From: Ascaris suum
Taxonomy: Eukaryota > Nematoda > Chromadorea > Rhabditida > Ascarididae
Assembly (NCBI GenBank): GCA_013433145.1
Contig: CM024175.1
Coordinates: 5,130,516 to 5,194,515, forward strand
DNA: 64,000 nt
Direction of reading: 5' to 3'
Part shown: positions 22,730-33,415 of the stretch, in pieces
How the letters are laid out: the number at the start of each line of letters is the position of its first letter
How positions within the stretch are numbered: position 1 is the stretch's first letter
Translations under genes and position numbers: made by a program
Notes under the pieces: model-generated
Databases searched by the model: none
What the model was told of the DNA's origin: nothing
Seen by the model: the letters and a program-made list of their open reading frames with translations, nothing else

Positions 22730-24590
22730 TTGCAGTAAACGGAGAGCAGCGTCACTTCAAGGAGCGTGCCCTCTGCCACACCGAACAGACTACACTTAGA
22801 CGGACTGAGCATGAAAATTAAGTTGAGTGAAATTTGCTTTGTAGGTCTCCCGTCATAAAGTTTTCGCCGATAACGTTTATCAAATTTCATCCACATCTCC
22901 AAGAGGGGAACCTGCGCTTGTTCTTGGCTTAGCCATAATATCACCTTCACATTTATTTTTAGTTTACCTTACATTGTTCAACATCTGTGAGTCTGTTTCC
23001 GTCATTTACTTTCTGTAATCATACTGATTCATGCCATATTGCAGATTTGATTGGAAATGCGCGTGCTTCAATTAGAATATCGGCTCAAGCCTTTGGCAAT
23101 GGCATTGTTGCTGGAAAAGAAAAAGACGGAAAATTTGAGGAAATTGCTAGCGAATGAGATTAAAAAGCATTCAGACATGGAAATTACGCCCATGTGTGGT
23201 TTTCCAAACAGAAAAACTCTTTTTTCTCAACAGTTGCCGCATCTTATTGGCGAAGACTGCATAACATGCCTACGTTATTGAAAAGCACTAGAATATTTCT
23301 ACTGCTTTGGGAAACGAAACGAAATCATCGAGTATATGTTTAATCCACTCGCATTTTATGCCAAGGGATCGTTTCATAGGGTCTTTTCTGGAAAACAAGT
23401 TCTCGATGTTTTATGAATGCTTCTCTTTAAAGTTCGACAAAAAAAACCTACGCTTATGTAAAAATTATGGCAAAAAGCGTACATTTGATGATAATTGTTT
23501 TTCAACTATCTCGATTCCATCGCTTGTGTTTGTTCTCCCTCTTCCCTGCCCACTATATAGCATTTCCTGGAGCTGACTTTTTCCTACCAATACCAATGAT
23601 TATTTGGAACACTATGGGGTCGAATGAAATAACAATTAGATGATGCCTAAGCATAGAAAAAGTAAGCATACAACATCCTCTCAATTATTGGTGCGAATTC
23701 ACTTTCATAAGATTTTCAAAGAAAGAGCTGCAAACATTTCTTCGAGATATCTAATTTTCGACGACTTCAAATAGAAAAATTCATCGCATTTGAGAAATGG
23801 TGACAAAAAATATGAGGAAAAAAACTCGAGCTGAATGTCATTTCCACGTGACCGATTGTTGGAAAAATCGGATCATTGGGGAGCAGATGAATTTGTCTCC
23901 AGATTTGAAGGCGCATTCGATTAGAACACGAGAGAACCTCCAGAAAATTAAAAGTTGCTTGAGATGTTTGGTTTAAATGTAACAGTTAAAAAAAGGCATA
24001 TGTTAGCCTACAAGAATAAGCGAGTCAAAAAGAAGGATGAACAACGTTATTAATGTTTTGGGATTATGTACTGCGGTACTGTTGTGCACGTTGATCTTCT
24101 AAGGTGAATAGGATATATGTGGTTTTAGTGAATCTTGCAAGGGTTCATTATGATGATCTGTTTGTTATGCGCGGGCGAGGTGTATGTGCATGTCTGCGCT
24201 TATCATGTGCATGTGTGTGTGCGTGTGTATGTTTGTGTATCTATGCGTCTGCGCGTGGAGTGCGTGACATGTGTATGCGTAAATTAGTGCGCGCCTTGCC
24301 ATCTACGCTTGTGTTTAAGCGCTTTTCCATGTGACGTGCGTGTGCACACGGCCTTTGAGGTGGGGTCGAATTTTACTGTGCGAATTTCTCGAAAATTTTT
24401 CTAGCCAAGAGCGATTTCTGTGACTGGAAGGAGTGGAAGAAGCGCTTACCTTGCCGGATTATTTGGCAAGTTTATCCACTCGCTCTTTTTTTAAGTGAAG
24501 AGAAATGTGTTTTTGTCATTTCAACAAAAAATGTCGAAATTAAACTAGCTCTCTGTTTGCAAAGCCTGTTTGTTAGTTGCTGGCTTTTCT
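22730..24590. other. Mostly non-coding DNA with a possible short exon pair
   Basis: Near 22.99-23.04 kb a GTGAGT site and a TTGCAG site enclose about 55 bp, followed by an open segment reading IGNARASIRISAQAFGNG to a TGA. A 76-codon frame overlaps it. Neither can be confirmed. The rest holds only the TG-rich tract. Confidence 0.3.
24181..24280 (+). repeat. TG-rich degenerate microsatellite
   Basis: Imperfect TGTG/TGCG units over about 100 bp, complementary in character to the CA-rich tracts elsewhere. A 76-codon cysteine- and valine-rich frame here is a by-product. Confidence 0.8.
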
Positions 24591-24601
24591 TCGAATTTCA
24601 G

Positions 24602-24901
24602 GATAATGATGGGGAATTACAGGTGATGATGCATTACAGGTATTTAGACACACATAGTTATTCGAAAAAAACGTTTCCCACAAGATTTTCTCACCTTACT
24701 GCACAATATAGAGCACAGATCAGTTGGCGGATTACTTGGACAGGAAAGTGTGTCATCGGTGGGAGAGCGATAGTAAAATCGGCGATTGTCGCTTGGTCAA
24801 CTGCTAAATTTATCGATGAGACGAAATCGCAGATGCTGAACGGTGGTAAATCGAGCGCAAAAATAATCATGTCAACTATAAAATGTTGCCTACATAAACG
24901 A
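24602..24901 (+). CDS. Candidate 300-bp exon
   Basis: Begins after a very good acceptor (TTCTTCGAATTTCAG) and ends at an ACGA|GTGAGT donor. Exactly 100 codons are open in one frame, entering and leaving in phase 0. It starts DNDGELQV, contains a basic aromatic middle and an IGGRAIVKSAIVAW stretch, and ends IKCCLHKR. Alternative early donors exist at 24622 and 24639. Size and symmetrical phase are typical of an animal internal exon, making this the best exon candidate here, but no family is recognised. Confidence 0.33.
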
Positions 24902-24909
24902 GTGAGTGC

Positions 24910-27900
24910 GATTGTGCGTTGTTTGAAGTTGGCGATGCCCTAAAATGTATTTCGGCTCGGCGCTAAACACAATGAAACATTGCAGCAAATAATGTGACGT
25001 GATGTGTGTTGCAAGTTTGCGCCGTCATAGACGACAATCACATCACACTATGGAATGCAACCTAGTTTTGCAAAGCATCCCAATACCCCATCAACGCCGC
25101 CACCGCCTTTACTATGCAAACACGTTCACCGAGCTAAATAAATAAAACACATTTCGTGAAGGTTCGCTGTGACGTTTGCAAGGGATTCAGTCAGATTTTC
25201 ATCTTCGACACAATCGTTGCAAACTTATGCGTACGTCCGAAAGTGTTTGCAGAGAGCTATAGAAAATTATGAACGAGAAAGAGGAACGAAGCAGATGGAA
25301 AAAATAGCTAGAATGGCTTGCTCTCCAGCTATCCGCAAAAGATATTCAGTGCCATTTCGTTTGTCATCTTAACACGGCTCTCTATTCACTTCAATTTAAG
25401 CTTATCAATTGAAGCAACCAGTCATCAAAACTATTTATAAATTCGGATCAGTATTGACTAGCGTGGTTTTGTTCATATAATCCGTAGCATATGTACGAGT
25501 ATAATGTATAAACAATGACGTTAATGCCATTATATGTGACGTTATCAAAGCTTCAGTTGTTATCATATCTTGAAGTGTTTCAATTTTTCCAACTCATCGA
25601 AGTCCGCAATAAATAAAACAATCGATACCGATCAACTTTAAATGAGATATGAAAGTGAAGAACGGTTTCAGTTAAGGGAAGCAAAATTAACATTATTATA
25701 ATTGAGTTATCGAGTACCGACTTTTCGCTATGAGAAAGAAGAGAGCAGAAATATATTCATATGATTTATTTCTTCCTCTCATTAACAATCGAAATTATTG
25801 AGTCGACTGTTTTATTTGAACTTTGTATTTCTTTGTTAAATAATTGTTACATATTGTGAAGCGATTGCGTTCAAAGAAATACTGCAACAATTAAGTTATT
25901 CAATTGCTCTCTGATCATCCCCAGAATTGAGATTTGCCAGCTTTGCCTTTTTTAAGGGAATAGGAGTGAAATAGCTCAATCAGCATCTTCTGCCTGAACG
26001 ATGAAACCGCGCAATCATTGAGAGGACACACCAAGGGAGGGGGCATAGGGGGAGGAGGAGGGTTGATGGAGTTATGTGACTGCTATGAGTTTGCCTATTC
26101 ATATCATATCATTTACCACAACGATGTGAATGGCCTAATAAGGCCAATTTCGCTGTGAACAATAAATTTTGCAAACGAATTAAGCATAAAAGTGTTTTTT
26201 TTTTCTAACACCATGTCCCCCTGATCTAAAAATAAATATAGGTTTCGGTAATTTTTAACTGAGGATTAATTCAACTTCAAATGGCAAACAGCACGAGAGA
26301 TCTTTTAGAAGCGTTACTTAATATTTTTGCATATCGATATAATCCGTTGGAAATGTGGAAAGCGGATGTCCTATCGACTGCCTTATAAACAGAAACTTCT
26401 TGATCTTCTCCGTATATCCATTGAAAATGAGTGCATAAATATGGATATTTCTCGAATAGACCTCGTATTGATTGCACTAGCCATTGAATTTTATCGCTAT
26501 AGACAATGCAATTGGTGAATTAAAAATAAGGCACAGATGAATGAAAGTTTCTCAAATATTTTTCAAATAAGAGGAATATGAAATAGGGTGATACTAACTC
26601 CAAAGTTTATCCTATTTCAATGAAGTTTATGAGCGTGATGAGAGAGGCAATTCAATTAAGTGTGGAAACCGCATCCACATATTGTGTAACACGTGCGACC
26701 GAATTGAGCTGAAACAATTAGCTCATTAACTAACTGCAACAATCTTGAAAGTTACACAAGCTCAGCAAACGTGTCGTTCACTACTTCTTAAGTTAACGGT
26801 TGTATTTGCCAACCATTCAATTTGAAACTGCCGAAATCAACGAAGTACCGCATTGCTTTCATTTCTAATTGGTGGTAAATTTTAACTAACGAAGTTTGTC
26901 GAACGTGGAAGCTTATTGATAAACAAAATTTTTCGAGATATGCAGCATTGGAAGCATTTGGGGAGCTCTGAGGCAGCTAAAATTAGATCCTCTCCTCTGC
27001 AAAACGGCTACGTTAAACGAGTTTATTGCAGTTATGCAGGTGCCATCTCTTATCAGTGATTATGCTTACTCTCTTCTTTCATTGACTTAAGCGATAAAAC
27101 AGTGAAAATAGACATCTACTTTTAAAAAAATGGAAATTTTGGTTTTTTCACTTGGGAAACGCTAAAAGAAATTTTTGTGTATATATGCAGTTCTAGTTAA
27201 TAGTCGGTGATCCTTTAATTTTGGCGAATAAAATTACAACTCGCTAAACTCAAAGCTTTGCAGTGAGTAGCTTCTTTAATAACAATTTTTGGTGCTTTAA
27301 TGCTTACGATTCTAGTCATTATAAACCGTCTGTGAAGCCTTTTTATTACTAGGAGAAAGGATATTTTCGTCGACAAATATGACAACACCTCTTCCAGACG
27401 CTTTCTTTCAAATGCATCTTGATTATGTGATTCTTCCAGGAAACATGCGTCATAGAAAAATAAAAATCCATACGTTGTGCTGATGATGTACGCCTTGCAA
27501 AAACCGCTGAAGACTGGACAGATTTTTTCCACGTCAGCTGAAAAAAACGCTCAAACTGTGTGACAATTTGTTTAAAATGTTATAGACGTATCAAATTTTT
27601 GAGACTTCATGCACAGTTTACTTATTGTTTTTTCTGATTTTATTCAATGCAATTTTCCTAAGTCGTCAATGCGGGCGTGTTGACCGCAATAACTGTAATT
27701 AAAAATAAAAAGATTGAGACTCATAACAGCGGTATCAAATAATACCGAGAGGAGGCAGAAGGTTGCCAATGAGAATTCCACACGTATAATGAGGAAATTA
27801 GCTATTAGCTGTTATTTGATAAAATTACACAAATAAAGCTGAAATACTTTCAAATCAGTGCTAAGAAGAAAATACGACTACGGGAAAGGAATAGAATATA

Positions 27901-28280
27901 GTACGCACAAAAGAGTGACGCGATAAGAGACAACAAATAAGAATGCATGACGGGTGGACGATAGTGCGTATTTATAATCTTCCCGATAAGCTTGGAAGTT
28001 ACTTATGTGGCTAGCCATAGATTCCACTAGCAAATGTTGACGATAAGAAACTGCTGAGATGAAAGCCCACGGAAAGCAAACAGAAATTCGGATTGGAAGA
28101 ACAGACAGAAAACAAGCACGATATAAAACTACTTCAGTGTTTAAGTACCACGAAATATTGGAGAGAAATATAAAAGGATGAGAGTTGCGGTGAATCTGAA
28201 TAACGCGTTTATCGACAGTTCGTTAAAGGCTGTAAGAGATTGTGTTTTTGTGATAAACGAGTTTAGTTTTTTAGCCAACT
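24910..28280. other. Gene-poor AT-rich DNA
   Basis: Short frames of 60-105 codons lack start and splice support. The only notable sequence is the G-rich motif at 26035. A T-tract lies near 26190. Confidence 0.5.
26035..26062 (+). other. G-quadruplex motif
   Basis: G-runs of 3, 5, 5 and 3 bases with loops of 1, 4 and 7 bases, in AT-rich DNA. It fits the common quadruplex rule. Confidence 0.8.
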
Positions 28281-28290
28281 CTAAGACCCT

Positions 28291-28555
28291 TTGCTTGAAA
28301 AGTTGCGGGACGAAAACGGCCCCACCCATAAAGCTCGACGAACGATAAAATGTTCCTACGAAACACAAAAAACGAGATTACGGCAAAAACACGACGCAGC
28401 TGTATTTTCAGCGAGGAATGAATACTCATCTGATAGTGACCTAAGAACGAACAATTCGAGGATGAGACCGAGTTTGGGGCATGATTTGGTCGTCTAGACG
28501 AAGAACTTGAGAAAGCATTAGAAGACAACAAAATGCAATTTGCAAAGTGAAGAAA
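28291..28555 (+). other. Coding-like segment in two frames
   Basis: A basic, polar 68-codon frame (28291-28497; KLRDENGPTHKARR near its start) is followed in another frame by an acidic stretch (EDETEFG, then a stop, then LDEELEKALEDNK). The compositional switch with broken frames suggests a decayed coding sequence. Family unknown. Confidence 0.2.
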
Positions 28556-28746
28556 ACATCGACAAGCATGAAATGGAATATCGGAATATTGTGGGAGATG
28601 GCCGACAAAAGATTTAAGTCAATGTTGAGATCTCGATGAATTTCAGTATTAAGACACTGTGCCACAATTGCGAAAGAACAACGGAATCGTCGTCAAACCT
28701 CGAAGACATCTGCAATTCCAGTAAACACAGTAAATCATATGCGATA

Positions 28747-28953
28747 CTACGTACCAGCCAACATTTTTCGAGGAGGTAAAGGCTCATCGACCCGAGGTCT
28801 TGTACTGAACCTGCCACATTTGCATGTCCTTCCACTAACTGCCTGCATCCTGTCCTCTCCACATCGCCCAGAATTCTCGAGTTGGTGGTCCTCCTTTCCT
28901 TCTTCTCGTTTCGCTGCTTCCATGTCCCCAAAAATATAGACTGGGGAATGCAT
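28747..28953 (-). CDS. Hypothetical 68-aa frame / possible exon
   Basis: An ATG in good context (GACATGG) opens a polar, charged peptide with a CKCGRF element, in a GC-richer patch. A GTACGT donor-like site lies just before the stop. A second minus-strand frame (28614-28964, 116 codons) is open across the same DNA. An acceptor-like ATTCCCCAG lies just upstream of the ATG, at about 28957-28949. At most one frame can be real. No family recognised. Confidence 0.2.
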   Translation of the reverse strand: MHSPVYIFGDMEAAKREEGKEDHQLENSGRCGEDRMQAVSGRTCKCGRFSTRPRVDEPLPPRKMLAGT

Positions 28954-29048
28954 ACTATAAGCATGTAAGAAAGTAATGGACTTGACTTAAATGTTTACAG
29001 TCAGTGTGGTTTGCTTCGGAATAATAGTTGGATGAGTGATCATCACAC

Positions 29049-29096
29049 GGTTTGAATAAACTTGTTTACTGTTGGCAATAACAAGTTTATTAAACC
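29049..29096 (+). repeat. Inverted repeat (17-bp arms, 13-bp loop)
   Basis: Arms 29049-29066 and 29080-29096 are complementary apart from one bulged G. The inner 12 bp (AATAAACTTGTT / AACAAGTTTATT) pair perfectly. It would form a stable hairpin. It is shorter than usual microRNA precursors, so a small foldback or replication-slippage origin is as likely. Confidence 0.85.
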
Positions 29097-29450
29097 TGTA
29101 ACGTTACAACGACTTACTCACGGCTAATGAGTTGTGCACTGAAAGCGAATAAACACAACAAGGTACGCTATAGCTAGAAAGTGTGTTGCACCTCTCCAGC
29201 AAGCATTTAGTGAGGACGGCTGCTTAATGTGGCGTTGCCGATTACGGTCATACGGTGATCTCTGAATAATGAAAGCAAAGTGAGCAATGAGCACCGAAGA
29301 GACATTTGACTCTCTCCCCTTCCGGTGAATACGGTATCTGCGAGAGTGAGAGAAGACAGCAGAACACTGCAGAGAGCACACATACGTATACGTGACTTTT
29401 CAAAGCGACGAATGCGTCGTGCTATTGTTGTGTTCAACGTGTCGAAACGC

Positions 29451-29489
29451 TCACATACGCACACGCATATACACACACATACACACTCC
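29451..29489 (+). repeat. CA-rich microsatellite
   Basis: Imperfect ACACGC/ACACAT units, the same class as the other CA tracts. Confidence 0.8.
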
Positions 29490-31090
29490 AATATCAACGT
29501 GCACAGCGTGCGCACTTACGGCTTCTGAAGAGAGTGCAAGTTAGTCAGTGCCGTCGAAAAAAAGACACTAGGAAAGCGCGCCTCGCGTGAGAATGGGCCA
29601 CTGCGAGAAGCAACGCGCTTTCTTTTGCGGTAGATCGACCACTATACTCAAGAACGTTGGAGTGAATCCCGGCGAAGTAGTCGGGTCTGCGGACCTCTAA
29701 ACATCTTTTCGAGCTATTATAGATATTTTCGGGATCGCCAGGAGGAGGAATTAAAGATTTGTAGAGCAGGGGATTGGAAGAAGAAAGATTAGGTCCTGAG
29801 AAAGGCATCAGGGAGGATCGGATCCTGTAACGGTGCAAGTTGACAGTAGAGGGAATGCTGGGGGAGGGAGCAGTGGAAGTCAAGGAAAACGACATGGAAA
29901 TGCAAGAGAAATGGATTCGTCGGAGAGATGTGTGGCCAACGGAAAGGAGAACGTTTGTGATAAAGTGAGGGAGCGCACTAGTTAGGACGATCTCAAATTG
30001 CAACAACGGAAGTAATGGAAGAATGATCAAAGGACGTGAAAGTACGCATCTGTTCGCGCACTTCTAATAGTGATTTTTTAATACACATCATTAGCAGCAT
30101 TACGACGTAAAGCACGTTGGAGGTCATATCAAGAAATTGCTTCCTACAGGTTGACTGCCAATTTTTATGGGCGGTAACTAGAAGAATATTAAAGCCCTCT
30201 AGAAGTTGTATATTCTAAAAAGAAAACAGGAGGGTTTGCTGCATATCATCATAAGCTGCATTAAAATGATTTGCCCTGATACCTCGCGGATAGAGACTCC
30301 GTTTCGGAGAGAAGAAGATAAGTGATTAATCGGCATTTTGTGGCAGTCGTAGTTGTTTCGAAAATAGTTACCTTTATGAGGGAACTGTCGCTTCAGTACG
30401 CTTCTGCTAGTCGAACTCATAGATAGAAACCCTTATTTGATGCGCACAGAGTTGACGTTCACAAATAGCAAGTCAATTTCGCTGATGGTATACACGAATA
30501 GTGCAAAAATTGATTTACTCGACGCTTCGACATATCACATCATCATCGTCGGGATAACTACCATGACGAACACAGCGAAGGAAGCAGAAGTCAGATGGGT
30601 ATCGACTCCATGCCAGAGACAAGCTCGCATAAAAGAATCCCCCTCCCCCTTCCTCCTCCCACTCTTCCCTGCCTTCCTTCGCATTTACTCTTGACGATGG
30701 CATCACGCTCAAACATTCAATCAGACAGTTTATTTCCACACTATAGATGTGGTAAATTGCAAAATTAGCTCAACATCCCTCGAAATATTTGCCGAAAAGT
30801 GTTGCAGATTATCGCGATACCTGAATAAATTTAAAGGACTTGGATATAAATAAGACAGTCTCGGCTTTTTCCAATCTATAGAAGTCGTCTTCTTTGTGAA
30901 ACGTTTCGAGATACAATTTCTATTCCCTATGTGTATTAGGGGAGAAGAGTCTTTTATTCAGAAGAGATTTTCCTTACAATTCATGAAGAAGCAATTTAGG
31001 GTAAGGGGGAGGAAAGGAGCATCCGTGCGGTACTTCAATAGCTAGGAAATTTTCTATCCTGATGCGGTCTTCTATCTCTCAAAGACAACG

Positions 31091-31111
31091 CCTTGTTTTC
31101 AAGAAACAAGG
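31091..31111 (+). repeat. Small hairpin
   Basis: Perfect 8-bp arms CCTTGTTT / AAACAAGG around a TCAAG loop. Of little significance alone. Confidence 0.75.
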
Positions 31112-31906
31112 TCCGTATTGCTTGTTTGGTATAGACAACCTTTATAAGAAATCGCAACTATACGATTAGCGAAAAGATTGCATGCAACTGGAAGCAACTA
31201 GTGAGTGAAATGCAAGAAAAGTGAACATCGAAGATGCGACATGCAAGCAAGCTAAAAAAAATGCAAGAATATAGCGGAGGAAAGGTGCATCTTCCTTGCC
31301 ATTTATACACAGTACGGTCAGTACCCTTAACACGATCAGCGGCCATCAACACCCTTCCGCCACATATAGGCCTGAGGAAATCTGAAAGTGCTAAGATTAA
31401 GTGAAGTGAGAGTGAGATGTCAATCCTTAAAAACTGTTGCATACTATGGCAATAGATGCAAAAAAAAGCCACGAACACATGAAAACCAATTACCTTCCGC
31501 TTTCACGACGGAGGAGACAGCAAGAATTTTCTTAACTAGAATTTACCAATTAAGAGATTTATTTGGAACTCCACAGGTAAATAATATTATAATGCAAAAC
31601 GGAAATCGCCATACAAGAATATATCAATCGCACAAAGGAGTCATCAGAGAACAAAACTTAAGCGGAAAGAAATAAAAAATCAAAGACTCATATTAGACCA
31701 AATAAGAAGAAGGTGAAAAAAGAAGTGGAGGTATCTACGGTCCCCATAATTCTTCAGGGCGAATATGTTCTTACAATTTCTCTTTACAGCAGAAATAACG
31801 TATCGCCTATGTTTTATGAGCGTCGAAAATCATATAATGGCGCCACGAGGCAATTAGAAAAGCAGCCCATTATGCTTCCGACAAAAGTAATCACTACAGG
31901 CATAAA

Positions 31907-31974
31907 GTTATTTATTTACTTATTTATTTATTTGTTTATTCTTTTATTTATTTACTTGTTTATTTATTCATTTA
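31907..31974 (+). repeat. TTTA tetranucleotide microsatellite
   Basis: About 68 bp of TTTA units with occasional C or G substitutions. It produces an artefactual LFIYLFIY-type frame. Confidence 0.95.
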
Positions 31975-33059
31975 TCGCACCTAGTGGGAACAGGAAAATA
32001 TAGGAAATATTTATTCCTAAGATCTTTTAAAGGGCCTCATAAGCAAATATGATACAGGATCTCATCCCATATCGAATTTCCTATCGCATGTAGTAGTAAT
32101 CAGAACCACAGACAAGCCAACAGCCTTCGTGACGATATATTACAAAAACGACTACGTAGACAAATAGAATAAATGTAAAGAAATGTGAAAATTGATGATA
32201 TGATATGCGCTTTTCGTTGCATCCTATTGAACAGCCAGTTTCACAAGCTATGAACGAAATCAAATTGGCGAAATAATGCGTTCCTATTTCGAATGTCCTT
32301 ATAATCTTTCAGCAAGGAACGTGTTTTTTAAATGAATCGATCCGCGTAAAATGATAGTCCAACTCATATCAAATCCTCTTTCACCAATTTTTTTGGCGGC
32401 TATAAATATTTTTAGCGCTTGTTGCTTTCGAAATTAATGGACGGATGTGAATTATACTATACGACACCATCTTATGGTATATATTGCAGCTATCAAACTT
32501 TCTGAGTCCAGGTTCAATGATTTCCGAAGCAGAATTATCGCACGGAGAGACAGTAACACGCAAATGTATAAAAATAGATACAGAATAACAGTGCCATAAC
32601 GAGGTTTTCAGTTGCAAAGTTGCAAAAGAGCGCAACAAGAGGATAACTGAAAGACTCGCTAGAACAACAGTTAATGAGGTTTCTACACTTAACGCGAAAG
32701 CTCATTGCACTCAGAGAATAACTTCGCAGGCCAGATCACGAGTGAAGATGAGTCACTCGCTGCTAAGTACATCGAGTGACAGGAACTTTAACCAAGTGCA
32801 AGCGCCCATTGAAATTAAAAACAAGAACGTTTAAAGATGCAAAAAGTCGCTCGAATGAGGTGATACTAAGGAAAGTTTTCGGTGAAAAGTGGCTGCAGTG
32901 GGCATCTACGAGTTTAGGTTGGACTATGGTCACCATCAGATGAAGCTGAGTGATACGCTTTCATAATGAGCCTTGGAGACTTCTCTCACTTTGTCCCAGC
33001 GTCAGCACCTTTGTTGATCTTCGACGCCTTCAGCTAAAAATAACAAAGAGACGCGTATG

Positions 33060-33240
33060 AGAAGGCGTTAACGCAACCGCAACGGCACAGCAACAACATG
33101 GGCAACGGCGACGCACTTTTAGCAACAAAAAAACTGCAGCTGCGACGATGCGGACAGCGTGCAGCTGTGTGCGCATAGGACGCAGGCCAGCAAACAAGCA
33201 GACGAGAGTCTATGCGTCGTCAGCTATTGTCACATCAATG
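33060..33240 (+). promoter_or_regulatory. CpG-richer CAA-rich patch, possible 5' leader
   Basis: A local jump in GC and CpG, with CAACGGC/CAACAAC-type repeats and several dispersed ACG, in an AT-rich setting. It contains one short ATG frame in strong context and precedes a basic ATG frame. The layout resembles an animal 5' untranslated leader. No core-promoter element was identified. Confidence 0.2.
33098..33178 (+). CDS. Short 26-aa frame with MGN start
   Basis: An ATG in an excellent context (AACAACATGG) encodes MGNGDALLATKKLQLRRC and stops at TAG. Gly at position 2 is compatible with, but does not prove, N-myristoylation. It could be an upstream reading frame or a first coding exon whose donor is missed. 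Confidence 0.2.
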   Translation: MGNGDALLATKKLQLRRCGQRAAVCA

Positions 33241-33415
33241 TGAGCTCCGGAGGTCGGAAGAACTACGCACGAGAAGAACCAGCCAGAGAAAGAAACGAAG
33301 AAAGAGCATAAGCCCCACAGAAAGCTGGCAAAAAAAAGCTCAAAAAAACGTTCGTATCACACAAAACGCAGCACTTTGCGCATGTTCGATGCCCGAACGC
33401 GATCAATACTTGTGA
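33212..33415 (+). CDS. Hypothetical 67-aa basic peptide
   Basis: ATG to TGA. The predicted peptide is very basic in its first half (RRTSQRKKRRKS at about residues 22-33, like a bipartite nuclear localisation signal) and ends in a short cysteine-containing tail. It lies 33 bp after the 26-aa frame in the CpG-richer patch. ATG context is weak (T at -3). The purine-rich AGAAAGAAACG sequence alone could generate the basic run. No family recognised. Confidence 0.22.
   Translation: MRRQLLSHQCELRRSEELRTRRTSQRKKRRKSISPTESWQKKAQKNVRITQNAALCACSMPERDQYL

Larger units (their letters stand above)
28970..33050. other. Gene-poor DNA with simple repeats
   Basis: Holds the foldback at 29049, a CA tract at 29451, a 161-codon minus-strand frame (29545-30030) that is serine/proline-rich without splice support, a CT-rich run near 30640, an 8-bp hairpin at 31091 and a TTTA microsatellite. 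No gene is supported. Confidence 0.45.

Noticed and set aside
29545..30030. 161-codon minus-strand frame
   Set aside because: Serine/proline-rich, no ATG in good context, no acceptor or donor at its borders, and the opposite strand is partly open too.
31890..32003. Hydrophobic LFIYLFIYLF frame as a membrane protein
   Set aside because: It is a translation of the TTTA microsatellite.
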